Positions 42,083 through 50,104 of a stretch of 64,000 nt of DNA are shown in pieces. The translations under genes and the position numbers were made by a program. The notes beneath the pieces are model-generated. The model ran no database searches. It saw only the letters and a list, made by a program, of their open reading frames with translations, and was not told the origin of the DNA. Location: assembly GCF_003732425.1 (NCBI RefSeq), contig NZ_MOBX01000013.1, positions 994,026 through 1,058,025 of the forward strand, in the 5' to 3' direction. Source of the DNA: Pseudomonas fluorescens. Its GTDB lineage: Bacteria; Pseudomonadota; Gammaproteobacteria; Pseudomonadales; Pseudomonadaceae. The number at the start of each line of letters is the position of its first letter. Position 1 is the first letter of the stretch.

Positions 42083-43096
42083 TCAGGGCATGAAGTCTAC
42101 GGGGAGTTCCAGATGATCTTTCATGCGCTCGTTCCAGTCGTGCAAGGCGCCGGGTAGGCGTTTTTTCCATTTCGCAACGCCGGTGTAATAGCGCAGGCGC
42201 GAGTGACCGGTGTTGTCATCGGTAACCAACAAGACCCAGAAATGGCCATCGGCTGACCGCATCACGATGCCGGTGCCACCCAGGCCGCGCATCCACATCT
42301 CCCAGACCTGACTACCCGGCACATCGGTGCCTGGCTCGCCAGTCATCAAGGAGCCGGACTTTTCCACCAGTGTCTGATAATCAGTCTTGAGCAACGTGTG
42401 CAGTGCCTGATTCTCCTCCGGTGTTTGCGCCAGCCCCAGGCTGAGCATGTCGTAATCCAGCGTCAGCGGTTGCTGCGAAGCGACAAAACGACCGGTGTAG
42501 TAGACGCCCAACCCGGCACGGCAATATCCGCCTGCACCCACCAGAGAAATATCCAGCACACCATTGATGGGGGTGAACAACAGGGTGCACTCATCTTCCG
42601 AGTAAACGGCTTTACCTTCCTTGAGTGTGGCAACGCCAGCCAGATCACCGGAGTTGCCGCCCTCAGCCGCCGTGATGTCGATACTGATGTGCGTGGCATC
42701 GCGACGCTGAGTTATCACCGTCGCCGATGTTGAAGTCCCCGGCGGAATGAGCTGCCAGGTCGCGTCCCAACTGAAGGGTTGAGTAACATGCTCCAGTTCG
42801 GTCAGGCGCATCAGATACTGACGCTGCAAACAGGCCGTCTGTTCACCGCAGGCGTTGCGACTTTTCAGCCACTGTCGCTGATCAGTCTTGAGGGCTTTGG
42901 CATCGGGGACATTAGCCAATGTCGAGTGCCAGAGCTTGCCCAGCTTCTCATCAAGCAGCGAAATCTGCGGGTCGCCACAAATGGCTTTTTCAGTTTTGCT
43001 GGCGGCACTGGCGCAATCGAAACTGCTGGCGTGGGGGACAGAGGCAAACGCAAGGGACGTCAGCAGCAAGGCATGACGCAGAGGGGTAGAGAACAT
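42083..43096 (-). CDS. LprI-like periplasmic protein
   Basis: 337 residues with signal peptide (to PHASS). The N-terminal domain FDCASAASKTEKAICGDPQISLLDEKLGKLWHSTL is the LprI/YecT motif found in lysozyme-inhibitor-type proteins (Cys pair with D..L..L). The rest (140-337) is a beta-rich domain of unknown function (LMTGEPGTDVPGSQVWEMWMRGLGG). The ATG at 43096 has GGA eight bases upstream; the longer frame is not supported. It might protect peptidoglycan or bind a ligand. Confidence 0.75.
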   Translation of the reverse strand: MFSTPLRHALLLTSLAFASVPHASSFDCASAASKTEKAICGDPQISLLDEKLGKLWHSTLANVPDAKALKTDQRQWLKSRNACGEQTACLQRQYLMRLTELEHVTQPFSWDATWQLIPPGTSTSATVITQRRDATHISIDITAAEGGNSGDLAGVATLKEGKAVYSEDECTLLFTPINGVLDISLVGAGGYCRAGLGVYYTGRFVASQQPLTLDYDMLSLGLAQTPEENQALHTLLKTDYQTLVEKSGSLMTGEPGTDVPGSQVWEMWMRGLGGTGIVMRSADGHFWVLLVTDDNTGHSRLRYYTGVAKWKKRLPGALHDWNERMKDHLELPVDFMP

Positions 43097-43186
43097 CGGG
43101 AGATTCCATTCTTCGGACGGCGGGCAGTATGCCAGTGCTGCTGCCGGAAATCCTTGATGTACATAGCAATCAGGTTTCTTCAATCA

Positions 43187-43279
43187 CTGTGGGAGCGAGC
43201 CTGCTCGCGAACGCGGTGGATCAGCCACTATCAATGTCGACTGACACACTGCCTTCGCGAGCAGGCTCGCTCCCACAGG
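43187..43279. repeat. REP pair
   Basis: CTGTGGGAGCGAGCCTGCTC and mirror TTCGCGAGCAGGCTCGCTCC, between the LprI-like and isochorismatase genes. Confidence 0.85.
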
Positions 43280-43294
43280 GTTTTGTATGCGCTG

Positions 43295-43828
43295 TCAGAA
43301 CGTAATGTCGGCTGCGGGTTTGACGTCGATACGCGCCACGGAGCCGGTCAGGTGCGCCAGATCCTTGTTGTGTTCGCCGATGATGTCTTCGGCGCTCATA
43401 TTGCCGTTGTCGACGGTGGAATGCGCGTCGGCGGCGAGCACTACGTCATAACCCAATTGATGGGCCTGGCGCACGGTGGCGTTGACGCAGTAGTCGGTTT
43501 GCAGACCGCAAATAATCAGGCGTTCGAAGTCTTCACTTGGCAATAATTTACTCAAGTCAGTCTGGTAAAACGAATCCGGGGTGGTCTTGCGCAGGCGCAG
43601 ATCGTTCGGCGCTGTCTCAAGCCCTTCGGCCAGTTGCCAGCCTTCTTCACCATGGGCCAACGGGCTGTCCTTTTCTTCATGCTGGATCAGCACCACCGGC
43701 ACGCCGGCCCTGCGTGCGCGCGCACTGAGACCGTTGATGGTGTCGATCACGCGCTGAATGTCGTAGCACTGATATTCGCCCGAGCAGAGGGCGCGCTGGA
43801 CGTCGATGATCAGTAATGCGGTGGTCAT
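43295..43828 (-). CDS. Isochorismatase-like cysteine hydrolase
   Basis: 177 residues. Catalytic triad visible: Asp9 (LLIIDVQ), Lys81 (LRKTTPDSF) and Cys114 (GLQTDYCVNAT), with a cis-peptide-like GLQTDYCV. The family includes nicotinamidases, isochorismatases and N-carbamoylsarcosine amidases. The short length (177) and CSGEYQCYDIQ opening point to the small hydrolases of unknown substrate. It follows ggt on the same strand after a terminator-like hairpin. Confidence 0.86.
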   Translation of the reverse strand: MTTALLIIDVQRALCSGEYQCYDIQRVIDTINGLSARARRAGVPVVLIQHEEKDSPLAHGEEGWQLAEGLETAPNDLRLRKTTPDSFYQTDLSKLLPSEDFERLIICGLQTDYCVNATVRQAHQLGYDVVLAADAHSTVDNGNMSAEDIIGEHNKDLAHLTGSVARIDVKPAADITF

Positions 43829-43856
43829 GATGAGCCTTCCTTGATCAGTCCTTGAG

Positions 43857-43886
43857 AAAGGGGCGGAGTGAGCCCGCCCCCTTTTT
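43857..43886 (-). terminator. Hairpin terminator after ggt
   Basis: AAAGGGGCGG/CCGCCCCCTTT stem about nine base pairs, between the ggt stop and the isochorismatase start. The minus-strand T tract is short; the plus-strand one is stronger. Confidence 0.6.
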
Positions 43887-43893
43887 ACGCCCC

Positions 43894-45621
43894 TCAGTAA
43901 CCCAGCGACAAGCCCGTGTTGCGGCGTGGATCGTTGGCGCCGTAGAAGCGGTTTTTGCCGACCGGTTTACCGCCCAGCGACGGCGCACCGACCAGAATCG
44001 CGGCGATGTGGTTGGCGTCCTGCGGCCCGGCAAACTTGTGCCCCCAGCTCTCGAGGATCTTCTTCGTATCGGGGCTGGCGGCGAAGTCTTCGAGGTTGGT
44101 TTCCTCCGGCATCCACTGCTGGTGGAAACGTGGCGCATCGACCGCTTCCTGCAGGCCCATGCCGTAGTCGATGACGTTGAGCATGGTCAGCAAGGTCGCG
44201 GTGATGATCCGACTGCCGCCCGGTGTACCGACCACCATCACCACTTTGCCGTCCTTGGTGACAATGGTCGGGCTCATCGATGACAGCGGTGCCTTGCCCG
44301 GGGCAATGGCGTTGGCTTCACCCTGCACCAGACCGTACATGTTCGGCACGCCGACCTTGGAGGTGAAGTCGTCCATTTCATCGTTGAGGATCACCCCGGT
44401 CTTGCTCGCCATCACACCTGCGCCGAACCAGTCGTTGAGGGTGTAGGTGACCGACACCGCATTGCCCCACTTGTCGACGATCGAATAGTGGGTGGTGTTG
44501 CTGCCTTCATGGGGCGCCGTGCCGGGCTTGAGTTCAGCTGACACGCCGGCCTTTTGCGGCTGGATCGCGTCGCGCAGTTTGGTCGCGTAGTTCTTGTCCA
44601 GCAGATGCTCGATCGGGTTTTTGACGAAATCCGGATCGCCAAGGTAGCTGTTGCGATCGACATAAGCGTGGCGCATGGCTTCGATCTGGTAGTGCATGCC
44701 CTGAGCCGAATGGAAGCCCAGGTCCTTCATCGGGTAGCCTTCAAGAATGTTCATGATCTGGCAGATCACCACCCCGCCGGAGCTTGGCGGTGGTGCCGAG
44801 ACCACGTGGTAGCCGCGGTAATCGCACTCCACCGGAGCCAGTTCGCGGGTCTTGTATTTGTCGAGATCGGCCTGGGTGATGATGCCTTTGTTAGCCTGAC
44901 TGGAGGTGACGATGGCGTCGGCCACCCAGCCTTTATAGAAACCGTCAGCGCCCTTTTCGGAAATGCTCCGCAGGGTTTTGCCGAGGTCTTTCTGCACCAG
45001 TTTCTGCCCGACCTGCATCGGCTCGGCGTTGTGCAGGAAGATCGAACCGGAGTCGCGCATGTCCTTTTTGAACACGTCGGTGGCGTACTCCAGCAGCTCG
45101 ACGTCGCCCTGCTGCAGCTCGAAACCGTCTTCCGCCAGTTTGATCGCCGGCGCAATCATTTCCTTGCGCGGCCTGGTCCCGTATTTGCTCAGCGCCAACT
45201 CCATGCCGGACACGGTGCCCGGCACGCCCACCGCCAGGTGGCCACGGGTACTCAGGTCGGGAACAACGTTGCCTTCCTTGTCGAGGTACATGTTGGCGGT
45301 GGCCGCCAGTGGCGCTTTTTCACGAAAATCGAGGAAGGTCTTGCGCCCGTCCGCCAGTTGAATAGTCATGAAGCCGCCTCCGCCGAGGTTGCCGGCTGCG
45401 GGATAGACCACCGCCAGTGCGTAACCCACGGCAACCGCGGCATCGACGGCATTACCGCCACTTTTCAATACGTCGACGCCCACATGGGTGGCCAGATGTT
45501 GTGCGGTGACCACCATGCCGTTTTCCGCGGCAACCGGTGCCACCGACGCCGCGTGAGCCATGAGACAGCTAAGCGCCAGTGAGGTCGCTATCAGCGATTT
45601 GGCCAAAGGTTCGTACTTCAT
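43894..45621 (-). CDS. ggt: Gamma-glutamyltransferase
   Basis: 575 residues. Signal peptide (to AHAAS), then the large and small chains of GGT. Autocleavage is expected before Thr376 in NTTHYSIVDKWGNAVSVTYTLN, by homology with E. coli Thr391; the oxyanion and substrate motif GTPGGSRIITATL and LSSMSPTIV are present. Periplasmic enzyme that hydrolyses glutathione and transfers gamma-glutamyl groups. Divergent from ogt, 150 bp between them. Confidence 0.93.
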   Translation of the reverse strand: MKYEPLAKSLIATSLALSCLMAHAASVAPVAAENGMVVTAQHLATHVGVDVLKSGGNAVDAAVAVGYALAVVYPAAGNLGGGGFMTIQLADGRKTFLDFREKAPLAATANMYLDKEGNVVPDLSTRGHLAVGVPGTVSGMELALSKYGTRPRKEMIAPAIKLAEDGFELQQGDVELLEYATDVFKKDMRDSGSIFLHNAEPMQVGQKLVQKDLGKTLRSISEKGADGFYKGWVADAIVTSSQANKGIITQADLDKYKTRELAPVECDYRGYHVVSAPPPSSGGVVICQIMNILEGYPMKDLGFHSAQGMHYQIEAMRHAYVDRNSYLGDPDFVKNPIEHLLDKNYATKLRDAIQPQKAGVSAELKPGTAPHEGSNTTHYSIVDKWGNAVSVTYTLNDWFGAGVMASKTGVILNDEMDDFTSKVGVPNMYGLVQGEANAIAPGKAPLSSMSPTIVTKDGKVVMVVGTPGGSRIITATLLTMLNVIDYGMGLQEAVDAPRFHQQWMPEETNLEDFAASPDTKKILESWGHKFAGPQDANHIAAILVGAPSLGGKPVGKNRFYGANDPRRNTGLSLGY

Positions 45622-45773
45622 GAGTCGATCTCTTTTTTGTTTTCAGGGTCTGTGCAGAACAGAGCGGGAACGCTGCAAGAGCACCAAGCAGTATGGTCGG
45701 CTTTGCGTATTGCGCCTCCCCGATCAGGCAGTATGCTGGGCGCTGTTGCCGCCCTGATCCGGAGCCTGCCGTC

Positions 45774-46289
45774 ATGTCTTACACGTTCATCACCCTGCCC
45801 TCGCCCGTCGGCGAGCTGAAGCTGGTCGCGAACGGTTCACGACTGGCAGCCATCCTCTGGGAAAACGACAAACCGAACCGCGTGCGCCTTGGGCCGATGA
45901 CTGAAGCACCCGACAATCCGGTCCTGCAGAAAACCGCTCGGCAACTCGTAGAATATTTTTCCGGGACGCGGAACAGCTTCGACCTCGAACTGGATTTCGC
46001 CGGCACCGATTTTCAGAAAAAGGTCTGGGCGGCGCTGCTGACCATTCCCTTTGGCGAGACACGCACCTACAGCCAGATTGCCGAACAGATTGGCAATCCC
46101 ACCGCCGTGCGGGCAGTGGGTGCCGCCAACGGACGCAATCCGATTTCCATTGTGGCGCCATGTCATCGGGTGATTGGCGCTTCGGGGAAGCTGACCGGGT
46201 TTGCCGGGGGGCTGGAGGCTAAAGAACGCCTGCTGACCCTTGAAGGTGGCGACTGGTCGCCAATTGGCAAAACCGGGGATCTGTTTTAG
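45774..46289 (+). CDS. ogt: Methylated-DNA-protein cysteine methyltransferase
   Basis: 171 residues. C-terminal DNA-binding and active-site domain: FQKKVWAALLTIPFGETRTYSQIAEQIGNPTAVRAVGAANGRNPISIVAPCHRVIG. Alkyl-acceptor Cys130 is in PCHR; the RAVGAANG helix-turn-helix is intact. Repairs O6-methylguanine by irreversible transfer to the cysteine. No AdaA/AlkA domain, so Ogt type. ATG 45774 with GGAG upstream. Confidence 0.93.
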   Translation: MSYTFITLPSPVGELKLVANGSRLAAILWENDKPNRVRLGPMTEAPDNPVLQKTARQLVEYFSGTRNSFDLELDFAGTDFQKKVWAALLTIPFGETRTYSQIAEQIGNPTAVRAVGAANGRNPISIVAPCHRVIGASGKLTGFAGGLEAKERLLTLEGGDWSPIGKTGDLF

Positions 46290-46299
46290 TCAGTTAAAA

Positions 46300-46385
46300 C
46301 AGATCAAGAGATCGCAGCCTTCGGCAGCTCCTACCCTGGAATGCGTTTTCCTGTAGGAACTGCCGAAGGCTGCGATCTTTTGATT
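46300..46385. repeat. REPIN of the TCGCAGCCTTCGGCAGCTCC type
   Basis: GATCGCAGCCTTCGGCAGCT then its mirror AACTGCCGAAGGCTGCGATC about 30 bp later. Confidence 0.85.
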
Positions 46386-46975
46386 TATTGGGCAAACAGG
46401 TTATTCATCGCCGCATACTGCAACAGCATGATGGTCTTGGCGTCGCAGATCTCACCGCGCTGAAACGCCGCCAGCGCTTCGTCGAAACCCCACTCCAGCA
46501 CTTCCAGTTCTTCGGTCTCTTCTTCCAGACCGCCACCGTCGCTGACCTTCGACGCAGCATCGTATTCGGCAATGAAGAAATGCAGCTTCTCGGTCACCGA
46601 ACCGGGACTCATGTAGGCCTCGAATACCTTCTTCACATCGTGCACGCGATACCCGGTTTCCTCCTCGGCTTCATCGCGAATCCGTTGCTCCGGGGCGACA
46701 CCTTCGAGCAACCCGGCCGCCACTTCGATCAGCAAGCCATCATGGCCATTGACGAACACCGGCAAGCGGAACTGTCGGGTCAGCACCACCGTGCGCTGCT
46801 CGCGGTTGAACAGCAGAATCGCTGCGCCGTTACCACGATCGTAGACCTCACGGGTCTGACGCTGCCACTCGCCGTTGTTGCGGTGATAGTCGAAGGTGAT
46901 TTTCTTCAGCAGATACCAGTCATGGGACAACACCTGAGTGTCGACGATGCTGACCCGCTCGGCTGTGTTGGACAT
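46385..46975 (-). CDS. nudK: GDP-mannose pyrophosphatase NudK (Nudix)
   Basis: 196 residues. Nudix box G-L-L-E-G-V-A-P-E-Q-R-I-R-D-E-A-E-E-E-T followed by GYR (about 88-110), preceded by LLIEVAAG. The rest (VVLTRQFRLPVFVNGHDG; YMSPGSVTEKLHFFIAEYD) matches NudK, which splits GDP-mannose into GMP and mannose-1-phosphate. Divergent from nothing nearby; it ends in a REPIN. Alternative: ADP-sugar pyrophosphatase, since the subfamilies are close. Confidence 0.85.
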   Translation of the reverse strand: MSNTAERVSIVDTQVLSHDWYLLKKITFDYHRNNGEWQRQTREVYDRGNGAAILLFNREQRTVVLTRQFRLPVFVNGHDGLLIEVAAGLLEGVAPEQRIRDEAEEETGYRVHDVKKVFEAYMSPGSVTEKLHFFIAEYDAASKVSDGGGLEEETEELEVLEWGFDEALAAFQRGEICDAKTIMLLQYAAMNNLFAQ

Positions 46976-47029
46976 GACGCTTGTTCCCGTTTCCTGAGTA
47001 AGCCGCCATGGTCGAATAATTGCGCGAAC

Positions 47030-47058
47030 AAAAAAAGCCCGGCAGCGCTACCGGGCTT
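47030..47058 (-). terminator. Rho-independent terminator of the chitinase operon
   Basis: AGCCCGGCAGCGCTACCGGGCT hairpin followed by a T run on the minus strand, 13 bp after the chitinase stop. Confidence 0.88.
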
Positions 47059-47070
47059 CTTTATTTGCAG

Positions 47071-48129
47071 CTAACGAGCGATGTGCGACAGCTTGTCATC
47101 GACATCCGACTCGGCGGAACCGACCCCGTGAATCAACGGTCCATAACGCCGGCTGAACTCCCAGTTATACGGCACAAGATCCTTGCTGGTGCCGTTGTCC
47201 CAGTTTACCGACCAGGTCATCAGGCCTTTGATCGGCAGCCCCTTGATCGCCAGACGTTTGAGGACGTTACCGACCACGGTTTTGTCGATCACATAACCGG
47301 TGCCGGCCGCGTCATTGTTGGCCGGCAGGCCTATGACGAACTTGTCCGCCGGGATGCGGGTGAAGCCGCGTGTACCGCTCACCAGACTTTCGGTCAGGTA
47401 ATAAAGGAAATCTTCCTTCAGCGCATCGTTGTTCTGCGCAATCCATGCACCCGCACCGTTATTGGCTTCCTGTACCCAGACGCCGTCGCCACCCTGGTTG
47501 TAGAACTGCGGGGCGATGAAGTCGTAGTAGCCTTCCAGCGCCTGCAGGTAGCTCACGTATTTGCCGGTGCTGGTCAGGTACGGAAACTCCGGGGCCATGC
47601 TGATGATGAAGTGCTTGCCTTGGCCTGCGTAGTGATCCTTGACCAGTTTCAGTGCGGCCGGCAGGACGGTCTTGTTGGCAGCGAAATCAATCGCGCTCTG
47701 TTCAAGATCGATGTCCAGCCCGTCGAAACCATAGGTCTCCACCAGACGGATGATTTCATTGGCCAGCGGTTGCTCCTGACCGCTGCGCAACTCGATGTGC
47801 GCATCGGCACCACCGAGGGAAATCAACACGGCTCGCCCCTGGCTGTTGAGCACACCGACCTGACGGCGGAACTCGGCATCGGAAACGTTGAACGGCTTGA
47901 AGGTCGGAATGCCGCTGCCCTTCATGAAGGCCACCGCGACGACGTTGTACTCCTTGGGCACTTCCTCCAGCGAGAGGTTGGCAAAGCGGCCCTGGCGGTA
48001 ACCATCGCTCGGGCCTGCGGGCCAGTTGTGCCAGAAGCCCATAAGGATCTTTTTGCCGGCAATGCTCGGCATCAGCGAGGCGGCATCGCTCGCGGCGTTT
48101 TGCACTAAAGAGAAATCGATTTTTGACAT
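47071..48129 (-). CDS. Chitinase (GH18), no signal peptide
   Basis: 352 residues, a TIM-barrel GH18 domain and nothing else. The catalytic motif DGLDIDLE at 136-143 gives the proton donor Glu143; SxGG-like LISLGGADAH is at 102-111 and the C-terminal strand LMTWSVNWD carries the conserved Trp. It hydrolyses chitin. The N-terminus (MSKIDFSLVQNAASDAASL) has no hydrophobic core and no Tat motif, so it is not a Sec or Tat substrate as read. It follows the LPMO gene after 43 bp, co-transcribed. Confidence 0.9.
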   Translation of the reverse strand: MSKIDFSLVQNAASDAASLMPSIAGKKILMGFWHNWPAGPSDGYRQGRFANLSLEEVPKEYNVVAVAFMKGSGIPTFKPFNVSDAEFRRQVGVLNSQGRAVLISLGGADAHIELRSGQEQPLANEIIRLVETYGFDGLDIDLEQSAIDFAANKTVLPAALKLVKDHYAGQGKHFIISMAPEFPYLTSTGKYVSYLQALEGYYDFIAPQFYNQGGDGVWVQEANNGAGAWIAQNNDALKEDFLYYLTESLVSGTRGFTRIPADKFVIGLPANNDAAGTGYVIDKTVVGNVLKRLAIKGLPIKGLMTWSVNWDNGTSKDLVPYNWEFSRRYGPLIHGVGSAESDVDDKLSHIAR

Positions 48130-48172
48130 GTTCTAATCCTTCAGAACGTGTGGGTTTGGCGACGCTGCGCCG

Positions 48173-48808
48173 TTATTTGAAGTCGACGTCGAAAGCCTGA
48201 TAGAAGGCGTTGCCGGTGTTGGCAACAATCCACATCAGCACGATCACGTGATGGCCTTTTTTGTTGGCCGGCAGTTTCACCGCGTGATTGACCTTGGCCT
48301 TCAGCTCATTCGGGTAGCTGTAATACGGCACCTGAGTGTAGAAGTCCTCGAAGAACGGTTGGGCTTCCAGTTGCGCACGATTGATGCGCTGTTTCGGGTC
48401 CCAGCCATCCTTGGTGATCAGCCAGCGGTAGCCGCGAGTGGTGTGCGGTGCGGTGTATTCCCACTTGATTTCGAGGGTTTGTCCCGGGGTGACATTGAGC
48501 AGCGGCCAGGTGAACGGACGAGCGAGCTTCTTGCTCATCTCCTCATTGGTGAAGTTCACGCAGTCGCGGGCATCACTCTTGCCACCGCTGAGAATGTAGC
48601 CGTCGGCCGGCGGCGTGACACTGTCCGAGTCGCTCTGGTAAGGCGCCGGAAACGGCCCCGCTGCCAGCGCCGGGAAATTCTTCCCGCCTTCCATCTCGTT
48701 GACCTGCCAGGCACCGAGCAATCCTTGCTCAATGGCAACCGCACCGCGGCTTGCAGGGGAAATGACACGACCGTGTCGCAGTTGGGATTGTGTTTGTGGT
48801 TGGTTCAT
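48173..48808 (-). CDS. AA10 lytic polysaccharide monooxygenase, no signal peptide
   Basis: 211 residues from the ATG at 48808 (CGGAG eight bases upstream; a GTG at 48817 overlaps that site). AA10 chitin-active LPMO domain: RHGRVISPASRG supplies the first copper ligand His12, YTAPHTTRGYRWLITKDGWDP the second, and NAFYQAFDVDF the C-terminal axial aromatic. The active copper brace needs a free N-terminal histidine, yet here His12 is preceded by a polar stretch MNQPQTQSQLR without any hydrophobic segment. Either a protease trims it, or the enzyme acts differently. First gene of the LPMO-chitinase operon. Confidence 0.9.
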   Translation of the reverse strand: MNQPQTQSQLRHGRVISPASRGAVAIEQGLLGAWQVNEMEGGKNFPALAAGPFPAPYQSDSDSVTPPADGYILSGGKSDARDCVNFTNEEMSKKLARPFTWPLLNVTPGQTLEIKWEYTAPHTTRGYRWLITKDGWDPKQRINRAQLEAQPFFEDFYTQVPYYSYPNELKAKVNHAVKLPANKKGHHVIVLMWIVANTGNAFYQAFDVDFK

Positions 48809-48833
48809 GTTTTTCACTCCGTTGATTTAAGAA

Positions 48834-48852
48834 CTCTCCTTTCCGAGGAGAG
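48834..48852 (-). promoter_or_regulatory. Leader stem-loop with GGA in the loop
   Basis: Minus strand CTCTCCT-CGGAA-AGGAGAG: seven-bp stem, five-base loop containing GGA, between the promoter and the LPMO ribosome site, which itself contains ACGGAG. Typical geometry for RsmA/RsmE/CsrA binding. The single sites do not match the full consensus. Confidence 0.45.
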
Positions 48853-48938
48853 GCCTTCAAGCTAACGGAGGCGAATTTTTTGTCCATCGGCGGTTTTGTC
48901 GCAGTCAGTGGGTGAAAGCCCGCAAAACACCGCAAACA

Positions 48939-48954
48939 CTGGATGTATATACAG
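48939..48954. promoter_or_regulatory. LexA (SOS) box
   Basis: CTGGATGTATATACAG: 14 of 16 positions match CTGTATATATATACAG (CTG-N10-CAG intact; differences at positions 4 and 7). It begins at the predicted transcription start of the LPMO-chitinase operon and lies 131 bp before the LPMO ATG. Strong candidate for LexA repression. Confidence 0.75.
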
Positions 48955-48960
48955 TTATTT

Positions 48961-48989
48961 ACGATAACGCCCACCCGAGATGACGCCAA
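48961..48989 (-). promoter_or_regulatory. Candidate promoter of the LPMO-chitinase operon
   Basis: Minus strand TTGGCG (48984-48989), 17-bp spacer, TATCGT (48961-48966). The start would be near 48954, inside the LexA box. Confidence 0.5.
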
Positions 48990-49029
48990 AAGATTACACG
49001 CCGACGCTGCAAAAACTGCCATTCAGTAC

Positions 49030-49467
49030 TCACGACAACTGTGCCTGAAACTCCTTTTCGTATTGCCCGGCGAGCTGTTCTTTCTGTTTTTCGTTGAGCA
49101 ATTTGCCGGCCATCTGGAAGAACTTCTGCTCTTCTTCTTTCAAATGATGATGAACCTTGTCCGAGAGCTTCTTCGCGGTTGCCAACCACGCCGGACTGGA
49201 CATCTCGGTCTCGTCGAGTTCTTCCATCATCTCGTCCATTTCATGGTGTTCAGCGATGGCGTGGCGGCTCAGATCGACACCCTCATCAAGTTCCATCAAC
49301 GGAATGTAGAAATGGCGCTCCTCAGCAGTTTCATGAGCCTGGAGCTCTGCCTTGAGCTGTTTGTAGGCTTCGACCCGCTCCGGCGTATCGCCGCTGGTTT
49401 CGATCAGGGTCTTGGCGTAGCGACGCTGGCGATCATGGCTTTCGCGAAGGGCTTCGAAAATATTCAT
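49030..49467 (-). CDS. Hemerythrin HHE-domain protein
   Basis: 145 residues, four-helix bundle with HHE-type iron ligands: ALRESHDRQR, ELQAHETAEERHFYIPL, AIAEHHEMDEMM, HHHLKEEEQKFF. Such proteins bind a di-iron centre for oxygen, nitric oxide or stress sensing. It stands alone in its own unit, with the LexA box in its 3' flank, which belongs to the next gene. Confidence 0.86.
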   Translation of the reverse strand: MNIFEALRESHDRQRRYAKTLIETSGDTPERVEAYKQLKAELQAHETAEERHFYIPLMELDEGVDLSRHAIAEHHEMDEMMEELDETEMSSPAWLATAKKLSDKVHHHLKEEEQKFFQMAGKLLNEKQKEQLAGQYEKEFQAQLS

Positions 49468-49614
49468 GGGGGATCCTCATCAACCGCGTGCTGGAATGAC
49501 GCTGTAAAAGCTAGACCCCAGCGCGTGAGCAGCAGTTCCACCGGGTTGAGAGGGGCTTGGAAGATCACCACTGGGCAGGATAGGCTGCGGGCTCACATCA
49601 CAAGGAAGTCGGGC

Positions 49615-50040
49615 ATGAACCTGCGAATCGAGCTGTCACAAAACCCTACCGAGGAAGAACGCACAGCCATCCTCGCGCCGCTGCGCGCGCACAACGTTGC
49701 CAAAGCCGGGCCTTCGACATTCGAGCCGATCGCTCTGTTAGTGCGTGATGAACACGACGCTATCCTCGGAGGCTTGTATGGGCACACGTTCTATCGTTGG
49801 CTGTTCATTGAGTTGCTGGCGGTGCCGGAACAGGGCCGCGGCAAGGGCATTGGTTCGCAGTTGATGCAGCGGGCGGAGGATCTGGCGCGAGAAAAAGACT
49901 GCGTTGGCATCTGGCTCGACACCTTCTCCTTCCAGGCACCTGAGTTTTACAAGAAGCTTGGATTTAGCGAATGCGGAGAGATTCTGGATTACCCACTGGG
50001 GCATAAGCGGCATTTCTTCCAGAAGCGGCTTATCAGTTGA
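49615..50040 (+). CDS. GNAT-family N-acetyltransferase
   Basis: 141 residues. GNAT core WLFIELLAVPEQGRGKGIGSQLMQRAEDLAREKDCVGIWLDTFSFQAPEFYKKLGF, with the pyrophosphate loop Q-G-R-G-K-G-I-G. The N-terminal part (FEPIALLVRDEHDAILGGLYGHTFYRW) is the usual first sheet. AAGGA eight bases before the ATG at 49615. Substrate unknown. Confidence 0.85.
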   Translation: MNLRIELSQNPTEEERTAILAPLRAHNVAKAGPSTFEPIALLVRDEHDAILGGLYGHTFYRWLFIELLAVPEQGRGKGIGSQLMQRAEDLAREKDCVGIWLDTFSFQAPEFYKKLGFSECGEILDYPLGHKRHFFQKRLIS

Positions 50041-50048
50041 TTGCGTTG

Positions 50049-50079
50049 GCGCCTTCGCGAGCAGGCTCGCGAAGGCGGC
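50049..50079. repeat. Compact REP hairpin (GCGCCTTCGCGAGCAGGCTCGCGAAGGCG)
   Basis: GCCTTCGCGAG-CAGG-CTCGCGAAGGC: an eleven-base perfect stem with a four-base loop, between convergent genes. Different from the usual two-copy arrangement; it may serve as a bidirectional transcription stop. Confidence 0.75.
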
Positions 50080-50104
50080 TTGAGCCTCAACGCCACCATT
50101 GGCC

